A stretch of 64,000 nt of DNA from Ricinus communis (Eukaryota; Streptophyta; Magnoliopsida; Malpighiales; Euphorbiaceae), in contig NC_063263.1 in NCBI RefSeq assembly GCF_019578655.1, positions 8,803,001 through 8,867,000 of the forward strand, given 5' to 3'. This document shows positions 1 through 12,297 of this stretch, piece after piece. The position numbers and the translations under genes are program-made. Each line of letters opens with the position of its first letter. The first letter of the stretch is position 1. The notes under the pieces were generated by a model. That model did not search any database. It had not been told where the DNA came from and was given only the letters and a program-made list of their open reading frames with translations.

Positions 1-36
1 ATAACATTCATTCATAATACCGCAATAAGGCACACA

Positions 37-430
37 GTTCATATAGAGAACAAGACATGTACATGCAGAGAATGGCAGTTGACTGAAATTTCATGTCAAT
101 ATGTAGTGTGTGTATAACCAAGATAAGGATCTAGAAGACTTTGTGGCTCACCGGTATCACAAAGACACCTACCTGAAGGCTTATTCTTATTCATTGTAGC
201 CTCTAAGGGGTAAAGAGGTTTGGCCAAAGCTAGGAGCTACACCAATAGCTCCATCTCAAGTCAGAAAGATGTCTGGAAGGCCAAAGAGGGCAAGGAGGAA
301 AGATAAAGATTAAGTGAAGATAGTTGCTAAATTAGAAAGACAAGAAAGATTAATGCATTATAAGATATGCAAGAGCAATTCACATAATGTGAGATATTGT
401 CCTAATAGAGAAAAAGCAACTCAGGTACTC
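37..430 (+). pseudogene. Mutator-like (MuDR/MULE) transposase C-terminal relic
   Basis: Reading + strand frames from position 37 gives the C-terminal part of a plant MULE transposase. A SWIM-type start is visible (CTCREWQLTEISCQY, 58-102), where the last zinc ligand, normally His in CxH, is Tyr. After a frameshift near 110 the reading resumes with a tract like the family's HxYxKxTYLxAYS region (about 145-200), then a WPK / RKMSGRPKRARRK stretch (about 220-300) and a knuckle-like CKxxxHNxxxC (about 367-400). In-frame stops follow the AYS tract (near 200) and the RRKDKD tract (near 310). Known family order is SWIM then a GRPKK linker then a CCHC knuckle, which is what is seen. The gene continues off the left edge, so most of the transposase and its left terminal repeat are outside the window. 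It is clearly inactive. Confidence 0.85.
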
Positions 431-662
431 ATAAATCTATTTGGCTAATTTTTGAAGTTATTTGGTGTCTTACAACTATGTTTGGTAGTTTTAATAGGTT
501 TCTGCCCCAATGAAAAGAGTAAAGAAAGGGACAAGAAAAAGTTCAAATGGTGGGCAGTCTTCTTAAATTGGTGCAAAAAATGCATTTGTTTCAGAGTATT
601 ATAGCCAGACAAAGTCTACAGGCAAAAACAAAGGTGATAGATATGCAACAAAGAACTCACAT

Positions 663-884
663 GTGGGATGTAGAAGTAAAGAAGAAGGTGCATGTCCTTC
701 TACCGTGGCTATGAGGAATCCATGCAATAATTCACAAGTTAGTTTTAATGAGGTAGTTAATGAAGGAAGATTTGGAGTGGAATATATATTAAAGAAGAAA
801 TCACCTCAAAAGAAAGCTTCAGTGTCCTTATTTCATTCAGCAAAGCTAGACACCTTTCACTCCTCCACTTATCATGCCATTTAA
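663..884 (+). pseudogene. Possible C-terminal tail of the MULE relic
   Basis: An open frame of 73 codons follows the knuckle of the transposase relic on the same strand. It is rich in Lys, Ser and Asn and has no recognisable domain. Low-complexity tails of this kind are common after the knuckle in plant MULE transposases, so I read it as the decayed tail, but composition and position are the only support. It could be a chance open frame. Confidence 0.3.
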
Positions 885-927
885 AGTAGTTGCAAATTGG
901 TGGCTATAAAATTAAACCAAAAAATGT

Positions 928-1155
928 TTAATCTTGCCTAAGGAACGTACAAGAAGAGGTTTCAAAGTCCATTATTACCTCAAAGGAGCACCTCCAGAAT
1001 TTTCGATTTGGGTTATTTTCATCCCTTGAAATAAATAGTATTGCACTAGCTCCACAATGGCAATGAACAATGTGGGAATTTTCAACCCCTCCCAAAAGAC
1101 CATCATCGAAGACAATATTGCTTCCACCAGACTCACCTCCATCGCTACCTTCCAT
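928..1155 (-). CDS. Small GRF-type zinc-finger protein, possibly transposon-associated
   Basis: The minus-strand frame starts at ATG 1153-1155 and encodes 75 residues. After a Gly/Ser/Asp-rich N-terminus it has HCHCG (about residues 32-36), a spacer with NPNRKFWRC and a final SSCTF. This matches the spacing of the GRF zinc finger (CxCG, an NPGRRFxxC-like block, a last Cys), a short nucleic-acid-binding module of about 45 residues. Seen: four Cys at family positions and the Asn-Pro...Arg-Phe-Trp block. Inferred: it may have travelled with the adjacent Mutator-like element, because plant GRF ORFs are often found in or beside such elements. The Gly-Arg of the usual NPGRRF is Asn-Arg here. No TATA or intron is evident. 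It could be a decayed remnant rather than an expressed gene. Confidence 0.5.
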   Translation of the reverse strand: MEGSDGGESGGSNIVFDDGLLGGVENSHIVHCHCGASAILFISRDENNPNRKFWRCSFEVIMDFETSSCTFLRQD

Positions 1156-1564
1156 TTTTCTAGGGTTTTAATGTGGTAGAGGAAATAACAAAGATGCCAC
1201 ATTTGAAGAAACCCTAATTTTAATATGTAGCTTAAAAGTAACTTTCCACCTTGCATCCCACCTGGCATATACACATATGTTTATTTTCCAAGTTGTCATT
1301 TTTATTAATTCTTTGTCATATTCTTAACATTGTTAAGTGCGTCTAGAACACGCTTAAGAGGATTGTCAAAAAGTTCTTAAACAGAGCATAACTAATAGTT
1401 TAAAGACTCAATAAAATAAATTATTTATACAAGGACCTATTGAAATAAAAGTTAATAGTTCAAGGGCCAAATTATAGGTTTTGCCTTATTTTTTTAAATT
1501 CACATACATACATACACAGTTGTTTATTGTTGAGATGGTTTGGTAAATTTCACAACTTTGACTT

Positions 1565-1625
1565 TGAGTAGCTCAGAGGTAGCTTGTTATCTTCACTTTG
1601 TTAGGTCATGGGTGCAGGTGACTCT
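1565..1625 (+). repeat. tRNA-like (SINE-type) promoter relic, weak
   Basis: An A-box-like TAGCTCAGAGGT (1569-1580) is followed about 30 bases later by a degraded B-box-like GGGTGCAGGTGAC (1610-1622), the spacing of a pol III internal promoter. No clear cloverleaf, poly-A/T tail or target duplication is seen, so this is only a candidate SINE head. Confidence 0.25.
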
Positions 1626-1679
1626 TGATTTATGTCTAGTAGTTAACTATTGAGTTTACAATTAGTGGTTGGAAGTTTA

Positions 1680-4600
1680 TTTTCTAATAAATAATTATCT
1701 AAAATTTTTAATTTTATTTTTTTAATAATTTCAACATTTGATTAAAATTTATGTATAGAAAATATAAAATATGATAGATCATATTCAATACGAATATCTG
1801 CCACAATTTTTAGTTTAAAACGAGTTATTTTCTCCTTATATCTTATGGAAGAAGTAGTATATTCCTCTTAAAATTTTTACTAATAACATTTCTTTTGTTT
1901 AGTGAACGAAAATTACTTTTCAAAGTCTTAAAGTATAGTTTCAAATTTTTCATAATTAAAATGTCAATTATTTAACTTATCTAAAATGAGTCTTCTTCTT
2001 TTAATAATTAAAAAATTAAGTCCAGCGTCATGCTGAAGGACTCCTTAAATTATTATATATAAGATAAAATTAAACTCATTGTTTCTCTCGGGCTTGCTAA
2101 AGTTAGAAGTTGGGGGGATGAAGAGAATTTTGGGGAATTCAGAATATGGGTGGTGAGGTAGCGTTATCATATATGGGCAAAGGCAAGTTATGGGCAATAG
2201 GCGGGTCATTGTCGGTAGGTAATACTATAGCTAGTGATTTGCTTGGCTGTTGGCTCCATAGAAAAAGATGGGGAAGTGCTCTTCTTTCACTTCACTGATT
2301 TGGCTCCAACCCAATGTGAGAAATACGAAGGTGATGATCTCAACCCAAATTAGTCTCATAATATATGATTCTATTGACTCCTATACATTCTGTATTATCA
2401 AAAATTCCTTTTTTTTTTTTCTTTTTTTTTTGTGGTATATGTCGCATCCATTGAAGATTTGATGACTCAAAATATCAATAACTAACATTATTTTTGGAGT
2501 CATGCGAATGTCACCGCACTAATGTTTTAAATTTTAAATTTTTAATGTCGATAGTTAACGATAATTACAATTTCAATAATTTTGAATTAAAATAGAATAA
2601 GTAAATTAATAACTTTGATTGATTAAAATATATAATTGTTAAATCAACGGTTGATATTAAAATCTCACTAGATGAGTTTTATTCAATTATTAAGTATAAA
2701 TCCGCTAATAATTAATCCCAATAAATAAAGTGTTTAAATAATATTTATAAGAAGATAAAAATAAATAAAGCTATATTTTAAGTGATCATAATTATATAAT
2801 TTCTTTTTATATTTTAAACATTACATTATATTAAAAATAATTAGTTACCCAAAGAATAATAAAAGCATGAGTACACAGCAATGGGCAAAGTCGCCATAGG
2901 ATTGAGTGTCTGTGGCCATGTCACCATTTCCTGAACAAGTCTTTAATAAGACAATCCCATACAATTGAACCGGTAGAGTAAAATGTTAGGCCTCCATTTC
3001 TGTGGCATTTCCCTTCACCTGGCTAGGAAATTAATTTGCTCAATTGCTGCAATTGAGTACTAATATATGTCCTTTATTTAATTTATTTAATTTTTCTCAT
3101 TTTTCTGGAGGAGGAAAGGAGTGGGTAGATATCCTTTGAACCCATAATGCATGGCATGGCATAATTACCATTTAATTTCTATATAGTTCCAAATATGAAT
3201 AATTAATTTGAAGAAACAAATTTTTAAAGAGCAAAACAGGGAACATGAACCTTCAACTTTCAATTGGCGGCATGCATGGAATGGGGAATGGGCCGGACGG
3301 TTCTCTGGATAATTTAATTTTATTTCCCCCCAATAGATACAATTCTATAATTAAATAGGTGGAATCTCAATGTATAGACTGTATTCTAACAGCATATAAT
3401 AATTCTCCTCCCATAACATTGATCACTGCTTCACGGTAAGCTAAATGCCGTGTTTGTTTCGGATATAAAGTGTCACAGAATTCAAATTTTATCATATTCT
3501 TATTTAATAATAATTAGGATTATTTGGGACAAGGAAAAAGTTGTTGCTTTAGTTGATTTGACTTGATTGTGCTTGAAACCGAAGGGGAGGCCATACTGTC
3601 AATTTAGTTCCTCAATTTGAAGTTAATAGGCAATTACCTCAGGTTTTAATTTTATAATCAATTTATTCAATAGTTTGCCAAATTGGCCGATTAAGTCCAA
3701 TCAAAAAATTTAGTCTATAACAAAGAATTTTAAATTGATCTTTGAATTTCATACAAAATATCAAACTCTAATTAAATAAATTTTTTAGTTTAGCAAATTT
3801 TTTTAATTTTACATAATTTAATCTTAATTTATATAAGTTTGATAATAGGATTAAATTACCTTAAAATTAAATAATTCATATGATTTTCAATTTAGTATGA
3901 GTTTAAGGACCAATTGAACTTTTTATATTGCTTAAGTCACTTTATTGGGCTATAGTAGCCACTTTCGAAAAACTGCGGAGCAAATTGGCGGGAAAGCTAA
4001 AATCTGAGCTAATTGCTTATTGACTTTAAATTTAAGGCATATTAGCACTTTAGTCCTTTTCAGTAAGTTGTTTTTGATAGTAATAGTAAATTTGATTTTA
4101 TCTTTCATGTTCTATTTTATTAATTTTAATAGTAAGGATTAATTAATTAGCAAACCCTTTGGAAGTCTATAGGCAGAATAGTTAACCTCTATTATCAACA
4201 CTATTTTAATTTTGGATTTAATTGAAACAAAAGAAATACTGGGTGTCCAATTAACTTTTCTCAAATAATTCAAAGGCTATTTCTTTTTGTTCTTTTGTCG
4301 AATCTTGTTGGTATGGGCCAAAAGTCCAGCTAAATTCCTGTGTTCAAGGGCCCAAGCAGTCTTAAGCCCAAATTCAGAGAGAGAGAGAGAGAGACCGGAT
4401 AGAAGTGATTTCACCAATTTGTACTGCTCACATAGTAATCACATTAATCTTTTGTAAACAAAAGATCAATACATATCTTAACTAATGTAGTTAGAGGTTT
4501 AAACGGATAGCAAATACATATTTCAACATGTTTTGAATTTAAATCATTCTTCTTCTCTCATTTATGAATAAAAAAGAACAAATAACTAAATTAATATATT

Positions 4601-4860
4601 TTCCTGGGCGAGTCTTTTGGGTACTTTAGATTTAACTTTTGCCTTAAGAACCACCTAATATGGTGTGTCTAACCACATCCATTCATTATCAACCATTAAA
4701 CAAAAAAGAAAAAGAAGAAGAAGAGATTGAGCTCGTGAGCACAATAGCACGAGAAGTGAATGAGAAAGATGGCATGCTTTTGTTTATAACCTCTAGTTTT
4801 TAGCCAATTACTTTTTAATCCGTGAGTGAAAGATGAAAATATCAATCAGTTGGAAGTGTG
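1680..4860. other. AT-rich intergenic DNA, no gene seen
   Basis: This stretch has long A/T runs, a poly-T tract near 2408-2430 and a short (GA)n run at 4379-4394. No open frame has a recognisable domain. Around 3605-3945 the ends look weakly like an inverted repeat (CAATTTAGTTCCTCAA versus CAATTGGTCCTTAAA on the opposite strand), perhaps an old foldback element, but the match is too poor to call. Confidence 0.6.
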
Positions 4861-4873
4861 TCTGGTTTGTGCA

Positions 4874-4880
4874 TATATAA
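4874..4880 (+). promoter_or_regulatory. TATA box of the 110-aa gene
   Basis: TATATAA at 4874-4880 lies 113 bases upstream of the ATG at 4993. This fits a core promoter with a short 5' UTR starting near 4905-4910. Confidence 0.5.
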
Positions 4881-4992
4881 ACTTGTAAGTGGATGAAAGT
4901 GAGTGATAAGAACATTATTGGAGGGAGAGGGTGATGGGCTATAATCCAACCTCTGTGCTTTATACATTTTGGTTTGTTGTTCATAATATTCT

Positions 4993-5614
4993 ATGTCTAA
5001 CGTTTGTTGCTCTATTGAATTAGAGCCTCGTACTCTGAAACAAGGCCAACTCATCCATGCTAGGGTAACCATATTTGTATTCCATTCTTCTCTTCCATGA
5101 ATTGATATACTGAAATAATCAACTAATGTTTTATATAGTAATAGTTTTGATTGTTTGCTGTCGTCGATATCAGTTGTTTTCTCCAGTTTAATGGAATTAT
5201 TTGATATAAAACCGGATTTTCTAGTATGAATTAGTTTTCATTTTGTGCAGGAGATAGCCGCAGATGTAGTGCAAAAGATGAAAGCGGAAGAAGCATACAC
5301 TGTATTCATTAAGGTGCATGTGTTTCTCAACTAAATCATTATTAGTTACGGATAAAGGTTTACACATTAATATTAGTACTTTCTTAAACTTTGCACCTGC
5401 CTAATTTGCTTTGCAGGGTTTAAGACCGGAGAAGCAAATGGATCAGATAGAGGAAAATAAACATCAAGAAGATCACCACCAGGAGCCTGTGGATTATTGT
5501 CATAAGGATAAGGGTGAAGATTTTGAGAGTCCTTGTCAATGTTCAGTCATCACAAGCAACATAGAATCCCCAGATCAAATTAATATTAAGGAGCCACTTT
5601 CAGCTCCATTTTGA
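4993..5614 (+). CDS. Small plant protein of unknown function, three exons, 110 aa
   Basis: Exons 4993-5064, 5251-5313 and 5417-5614 join in frame through GT-AG introns (AGG|gtaacc...gtgcag|GAG; AAG|gtgcat...ttgcag|GGT) to give 110 residues. The N-terminus carries two Cys and an LEPRTLKQGQL stretch, and the second exon has an Ala/Glu-rich helix (EIAADVVQKMKAEEA). A charged, His/Gln-rich middle and a Cys-containing CQCS motif follow, ending in a KEPLSAPF tail. There is no signal peptide or membrane segment. I do not recognise a named family. The clean splicing, a TATA box upstream and a terminal motif right at the stop argue for a real gene. A conserved small gene may sit at the matching place beyond NUP35 in Arabidopsis, but I cannot confirm this from memory. 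Confidence 0.7.
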
Positions 5615-5639
5615 TTTGTTTTGGATACATTATTAAATA

Positions 5640-6240
5640 AATTATGTCTAGGATGACGCACAGGGACTTTAAATGACTGTGTGTCTATTGGGAATAATCA
5701 TGCTGTAATTAAGCTTGTTATTTGTAATATTTTGCAATATATTTGTTAGTTTTACAATTGAGATTATCGTCATGTTAGTGGACCTTTTAATGTACGAGTA
5801 ATTCATTCATGATTTTGATATACAGTTATTGCTGCCCAATAACTTTTGCAACAGATTTTTGTCGCCTATGATTCTGCAATGGCCTGTCTCTTGAGTGAAA
5901 TATTGCAAAGGGTTATTGTTGGACAATAATCTGCTGTGGCTCTTTATAATGTTATAATGTTTGGTGACGGACTTCTGTCGCTATTGTCATCCGTCGCATA
6001 ATCATCATAAGTTTTGTCCGCCGCCTTATATACGTACTAATTTTTAATTTGACTTATTATAAGAATAATTTAATTTAAAAAGCTTTCAGTGGGACCATTT
6101 TGTCTGCGCTGTCCAAATAACGGAGCTGGCCCGACATCAATACGGGCTAAAAGGGGCCGAGGGAAAGAGCAATTATTAAGTGAGGCTATTTTCGTCATTT
6201 GAACTCGCCCATTAAAATTTGAATTACATTAGAGATCGAG
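5640..6240. other. Intergenic spacer with a degraded GACGG/CCGTC-rich patch
   Basis: This lies between the 110-aa gene and NUP35. The part at about 5960-6000 has GTGACGGACTTCTGTCGC and a nearby CATCCGTCGC, short inverted copies of a GCGACGGA-like word. Such words are common in the subterminal repeats of CACTA-type transposons. Nothing else supports a transposon. The 3' end of this stretch will contain the NUP35 promoter. Confidence 0.4.
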
Positions 6241-6242
6241 GG

Positions 6243-6252
6243 TTTAGGGTTT
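6243..6252 (+). promoter_or_regulatory. telo-box in the NUP35 5' region
   Basis: TTTAGGGTTT is the reverse complement of the plant telo-box AAACCCTAAA. This element is often found near transcription starts of housekeeping and cell-cycle genes. It lies about 100 bases upstream of the inferred first (non-coding) exon end at 6351. Confidence 0.5.
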
Positions 6253-6675
6253 GAAAAATCTCCATTTTAGACAAAAGAGAGAACTTCCTTCCCAGCTTTT
6301 TGAGAGGGAAACCATTTCTTTCTAAATTTTTTAAAACCCTCAATTGAACAGGTATGCTCTTTGCTCGCTCTCGATTCTTACGATTCGTTACTTGCTTTCG
6401 TAGAAATTGAGAAGCAAATATGCATTTTTTTTTTTGCTTTTTTTTTTTGGGTGTTTTAAGCTACTTAATGGACACAGCTTTAAGTTAATGTTAGGTTTTT
6501 GCTAATAGAATTGAGAATCCATGACTATTCTGATTAATTAGCTATGTAGATACTTCCAGTTGAGCTACAAATCACGTTTCTTGTTCTATTTCTTATTTAT
6601 TTCAAATACTAATTTAATTATTTGAATTTACTTGCTGGGTCAAGGTCAAAATTTCATTTGAAGGCAATTATCAGG

Positions 6676-9600
6676 ATGAGCACTTTAGTAAATAGAACTC
6701 CTAAATCATCTGGGAGTAGGTCATTGTTTTACCAAGATTTAGCATCACCAGTATCCGCTCGTAAAGGGAAATTTGCAACTCCTGGCCAAGCAGCAGCGGT
6801 ATCTGCTCTATGGCGTGAGAATTTTGGGGGTTCGGATCTTCCACCCCCTCCTATGTATACATTAGAGGACCGTTCAGATTTTTCTCCTGAGTCTGGCATT
6901 CCTGATTATCCTGTGTCGCCAGAGGTTAAGTCGGATCCAAGAAGTCCTAGACAAATTTCCGGGAGGGAGTTTATGATCCCATCAAAAAGTAAATCAGATG
7001 CAAGCACTTCGTTTGCATTGATGAATGGGCATCAGAATCAACAGGGTTCTGCAAGTTCTACTTGGTGGTCACCAGCTAAGGCTAGTAGTAGTGAGCAGGA
7101 AGATAAAGGAAAAGGTTCTCCTGTTGAAGGTGTGGTTCAGCCTGGTGCTCTGATCATACTTCCACCACTAAGGGAAGTTGCAAGGCCAGAGATGCAGAGG
7201 AATAATTTGCCTACTGGGAAATTTGATGAGGAAGAATGGGTTACTGTTTATGGGTATGGCTTTGGTGCACTCTTATATCATAGTTATTGCTCAATTTATT
7301 TGTTTCTCAGGATTTGTTATCTTGTCAATTATATCTTCATTCACTTCATTCACTCTTGGTTGTCATGATGGAATTGAAAATAATTCATGGTTATCTAGTA
7401 CTTTTATCTTGCTTTACTCTCCCAAATTTGATAGATATTCTTCTTACGAGTATTAAAAAGTTCTATTTGGTGCTATACTTTTTAATGTACTCTTGAGCAT
7501 TGGAGGATACACATGTTAAGGGAACCTACATAAGAAATTTATAATGCAGGGGTGATGGATTCAGTTTTTCATTGTTGTATAGTTTGTTTGAGAGGGCAAC
7601 TTAGAATAGCACTTGTATAAAATCATCAGTACGCTTTGAAATCTGAATCATGGACCCCCTATCCCTGTTCTCTGGATGTGGCACCCATGCATGTCAGCAT
7701 CAGAGGAGATCTGGGTCTGATAAAGCTGTCTGTATATATTATGGTAGAGATAAATGAAATAAAATGGTGCATTTTTGCTGGAAATAAATATATTCATACT
7801 GCCAGTCTTTTAGTCTGTTTCTAGAAATATCAAGCTTGAGCATTTTATGTAGATAAATCTGTGCTGCCGCAACTGACATGTATGTCATTTACATTTGAAA
7901 GTTCCTAGGCATACACCCAAGTTTTGAGTTTCTTTATATCTCTTTCCTGGAAGAATGTGAACTCATTTGTAGTATCCCTTTATCCTGAAAATATAATTTG
8001 GAAAAGATTATTTTAGTATTTGGGCACCTTCTTCAAATATTGATATTCTTAATACTATCTCTGCAACACCCTTATGTTTTTGTTGGCTTTTGAACCTCTG
8101 CTCTATTGTCAATTCAAGTATTTAATACAGGGAACCTGTCTCAATTTCAACCCAGATTAATTTCTGAAACTAATTACTGCTCTTTCTTTTGGTGAATATG
8201 ATTGGTGGGGTTCTTAAAGTCTTAAATGCTGGCATAATATTTTGCCTTGCTTTACTTATTTTGCAAGATGAATATTCTCCTGCTTTCTTTTTTTGGTTTT
8301 CTTCTTTATGTCGACACTGTAGATCTATATATTACTGATCCTGAATATTCCTTATAGGTTCTCTCCTGGTGATACCAATCTAGTTCTGCGGGAGTTTGAA
8401 AAATGTGGTGTGATCTTGAAACATGTTCCTGGTCCAAGGGATGCTAACTGGATGCACATTCTTTATCAGGTTCTAATTCTACTTGTGCGCTATATAATGT
8501 AATTTAAGGTTGGGGCTCCATAATTTCTGTTGATTGAAGTAAAATCATTTCTCTGTCTTGTCCTTGTCCTTGTTGCAACTCTTCACATGGACTACGGCAC
8601 TGACATCATATAATCAGAATAGCTCAAGTGCGTGCTACTTTTACTTGTCAGAAACTTGTAACACAGGGCTAAGGGTTTATAATTTAATTAAATTATATGA
8701 AACAATTGGGAACTGAGAAACCAGGAGGCTGAACATAAGGACAATGTTATGTCTAGTGATCAATTTTCTGTTAAATTTGTGGGAATTAGGCTCTTCGCTT
8801 ATGCAACTTCATCATTTTCTGTCAACCATGAAAGTCCCTATGCATGTCATTTATTTTATTCTGAATGGTTTTGATAGATTTTTGCAGTTAGCCAAGTATG
8901 CCTGATTTTCCATAAAGATGATGGCTATGGAAATGAATTTTTATGCCATTACATAAAACTATTTGTGCTTAAAGGTTCATGTAATTCAAAAGTATGCAGA
9001 ATGATAATTAATTATCCAAGCGTTTTCTGATTATATTTTCCATTCTTTTTTTAACTTATTGTGATACGAAAAATGCAATTGAGACAATAAGAAAGATTTA
9101 TTATTGCAGCTGCCTTCTCCTCTTTTTCCTACTTTTTTCTATCTCTTTAAAAAATTTGCAAGTGTTTATAATCAATTGAACAGTCTCAAGTGTCTGTTTA
9201 TTTTAATCATTGTTAACATGTGTTTTTGAAGCTTGTAGATTTTGATTTTGCTGTATAGGGAAGCGGGATGAAATCTGCTGTTAGTTTTAGCTAAAATATT
9301 AAGGTTAACATTTTTAATCTGCTGATGAGACATGATGTTAAAAGTTAACAAATTGTTGTGAACTGGCCTGTCTTTGTTGATGCAGAGTCGGTCGGATGCT
9401 CAGAAGGCTCTCAGCAAGAATGGAATGCAAATAAATGGGGTACTAATAGTAGGTGTAAAGCCAGTGGATCCAATGCAACGCCAGGCTCTGAATGAAAGAC
9501 TTAACAATCAGGGATTCATGACCTTACCCCCTCCATCATCTTCTAGAAGCTCAGAGTTGAAAACATTAGGAGCTTCTTCTCGCCCGTACCATATTCAAAA

Positions 9601-9694
9601 TGGCAGTAGCAGTGCCCGACAGTCAGGAGGTTCCATTGCTTCTCCAGCCAAGTCTGTAGTATCCAAAATCTTTGATGTGATGTTTGGCATTTAG
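6676..9694 (+). CDS. NUP35: Nuclear pore complex protein NUP35/NUP53 (MPPN domain)
   Basis: Structural nucleoporin of the inner ring of the nuclear pore, linking the pore membrane and NUP93/NUP155 partners. Coding exons 6676-7253, 8358-8469 and 9386-9694 join to 332 residues. The RRM-like Nup35 (MPPN) domain spans about residues 184-258, beginning with EEEWVTVYGF and including the WMHILYQ and KALSKNGMQINGVLIVGVKP strands. The N-terminus is a Ser/Pro-rich phosphoprotein-like region, and the last residues (KSVVSKIFDVMFGI) form the conserved amphipathic membrane-binding tail. A non-coding exon ends at 6351 (aacag|gtatgc) and is spliced to 6675, one base before the ATG (ttatcag|gATG). The upstream in-frame codons from 6622 are therefore intron. 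An unspliced read-through of exon 1 would end soon after GYGFG. Length and domain order fit plant NUP35. Confidence 0.93.
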
Positions 9695-12297
9695 GGCTTT
9701 TGCTTACCCATACAGCTTCTTATGATCTTGTTACGGCAAGATAAATGAGTTCTTTCAGCACTTCAAGACTGACAGTGAGAGTCTTTTGTTAATCTCCTGA
9801 GCTTGATTCAATATCTTTCCAATGTAGGAGGTGCTGCATTCCTTGTCATGAAATTGTAAGACTGGTGATAAAGTTGTTTAAAGGTCGAGAAATGGAAGTA
9901 TAACATCATAATCTGTAAGAAAATGGATGTGCAACTAAGCAAGAGGAAACTATTGGCATAGGTTAAGTTTAAAAGTTAACAACAGATTTACGAAGGCCAG
10001 AATTAAATGTAGAAATAACAGGATCATGACTGCTTTCTTTCATTTTCCCGCTTTCTTTCATTTTCCCAACACTGTGGCATTGGAGAACAAATTAGGATTA
10101 TATAATACGCATATAGAGAACCCATAAGCACCTGTCTTGATTTCATGCTGCAGTTACCAGAGTGCTTTAATGCCGTACGCATGGGTAATAATGGGAGCCA
10201 ACCTCAGGATTCTACCATCAAGCTTTGTTTCATTTAATAGTTTTTGGCCTTGGCATATTACTATCTTGTATTCTGAGAAATGCCCAACAGCTGGAAAAAC
10301 AATTGAGATTATCCTTTTCCCTTGTAAGAATTACATCACCAAAGCCCCATCCATAAGTACCGCAAATTCAGGACTTGGCGATGGAGAATGACTTCCGATT
10401 GAGGTGAGAAATTTCGTCCGCAATAGACTTAAAATGCTACTTGTCTGGTTTCCAATGTCTGCCAGTATCTTGGTAAATGACTTCTTTTTTTATTGCCTTC
10501 GGGTAAGCTATTTTGTTGCTTACCGAAACTCAAACTCAAACTCTACTGTCATAAGTTCTTATCTCCAAATGATATTTTGGGCAGGGCTGACTGCAGGCAC
10601 TAATCCTAATTTCTGTCTCTTTCTCAAAGCCATATGATCTTCTGATTACGGTTGGAGTAATTGTAATCACACATCTAATTGCTAGCCATCAGTCAGCAAC
10701 AACATTTCTTGGTCTGAAGATCAATTCGGTATGTCCTTTCAAATTAGCTAAACATAATTTCAATCCTTTTTTTAAAAAAAATTTTTTTTACACTTCCAAA
10801 TTAGTTTACCTCTGTCTAAAAATTAGGAGGCTTCACAGGATTGGCAAGCAAGACTTCTTCCAAGTGCAATAGTGATTGAGATTCACTATGGAGATTTGAT
10901 CCAATTTTTTGGGAAGTGTTGATCTCTCCAAAATCAAGAATTTTTGTCTGTGAATCCTTTTTATGTTTAACAGCTCTGCTTCTTCTAATTCGAACTTTTA
11001 AGGGTAATCGGTATTAGTTGCCTATTTATTATGGTGTATGCATAAATTTTAGCCAATGTTCCAGAGACTGCAAAATAGTGCATCACTGTTTTAAAAATCA
11101 CAACAATAATGATGATTGTTTATAATAGATAATGCATAACTTGCAGCTACTGTTCACTGTTCACTGTTCACTGACTGGTCACTGTGTTAATTATCAATCC
11201 TAATTTCTAATGTATGAAAAGAGATCCCATTCCTTTACCAAAACTAAAATTTAATTACAATACACCAATATACTCACATATCTAACAACAATAATTAATC
11301 AAAGTCCTTCAAACTTTTATATTTCCTTCATATTAAAAAACTTTAAATTTTTATCTATTCAGATTACTTGCACAAATAAAAGATGAACTATTTTCTTTTC
11401 ATAATATTTATCTATGTATTTTACAATTCAATTTTGAAATTTCGTCTTCAAGCCTCTTATATGGATGATTAGTGTCCAAACCACTTGCAACACTAGCGTC
11501 AATTTCAAGATCCAACAGTTGCTCATCATACCCTATTACCAATAGATTGAAAAATACAAGGCCAGCTCTCTGTTTTTAATGTTTTGTTCAATTATAGTAG
11601 TAGTGTAATCTATGATGAATTTTGGTATATATTTTTAATGTTCTGATCTCACGTATTTTAATTCATACAAGATAGAACCCTTATCTTTCTACACAACTGC
11701 CATAAATTTCATCTCACTTATTTAATCTAATAACTTTAGGCATAGCTTATTGGCACTGTCCTCTGCCATCTCTAATTTTGCTTGAAGAGTTCTAACGTTT
11801 TGAAGAATACGTTATTCATGTAAAATTTGATTATATGTTAATGTGCCTTACTAATCTAGTGTTAAAGCAAGACCATTAAAGTAAAGACCAATATTAAAAT
11901 CTAAACTTTATTAATTTTAAGAAAAAAAAAGGAATAAATTATCACATTAAACTATAAAAACTCACTTAGAAAAAAGAATCTTATGTGGTCTCCCTTAAAA
12001 ATAAAACTTTGCTCAATTACGTAATTAAGGAGCATATCCCCTCAATTATGCTATTTTTGGAGATTATTTAAGTGTAATGATTTCATTATTGTTTGGTTAA
12101 TTTCTTTTTAAAGTTTAAAATAATTTATCAATAATTAAAATGAAAAAGATGAGATTCGCATGATTCTCATTTTTAATTATTTATCAATTCAGCTAATTCT
12201 TTTTTATTCAACAAGGAGAAAAATATTATGTTGTTGCTACAAAACAATTATACAAATAAATAGCTCGGATAGAGCTAAAGTACTAAACCTCTTGTCC
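9695..12297. other. Intergenic, no recognisable gene
   Basis: The first few hundred bases are probably the NUP35 3' UTR. The stretch 10130-10640 is less AT-rich and has two open frames (84 and 77 codons), but neither has a domain, a convincing splice context or family resemblance. It may be an old gene relic or a non-coding transcript. After about 11.2 kb it is AT-rich. Confidence 0.5.
11150..11170 (+). repeat. Short tandem repeat, 7-bp unit x3
   Basis: Three perfect copies of CTGTTCA, followed by diverged continuation (CTGACTGGTCACTG) to about 11184. Confidence 0.9.

Noticed and set aside
975..1274. 99-codon minus-strand open frame over the GRF ORF
   Set aside because: It overlaps the GRF ORF in another frame, is hydrophobic without a domain, and the GRF frame has the recognisable Cys pattern.
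3605..3945. Possible foldback element in the left intergenic region
   Set aside because: Only the outermost 15-20 bases look inverted. The remainder does not align beyond AT-rich background.
5830..6010. CACTA transposon
   Set aside because: GACGG/CCGTC words are suggestive, but no CACTA terminus, transposase or target duplication was seen. The same applies to 49865-49975.
10137..10637. Two + strand open frames between NUP35 and CASPL
   Set aside because: No domain, no family resemblance and no matching splice structure. Kept only as unexplained less AT-rich DNA.
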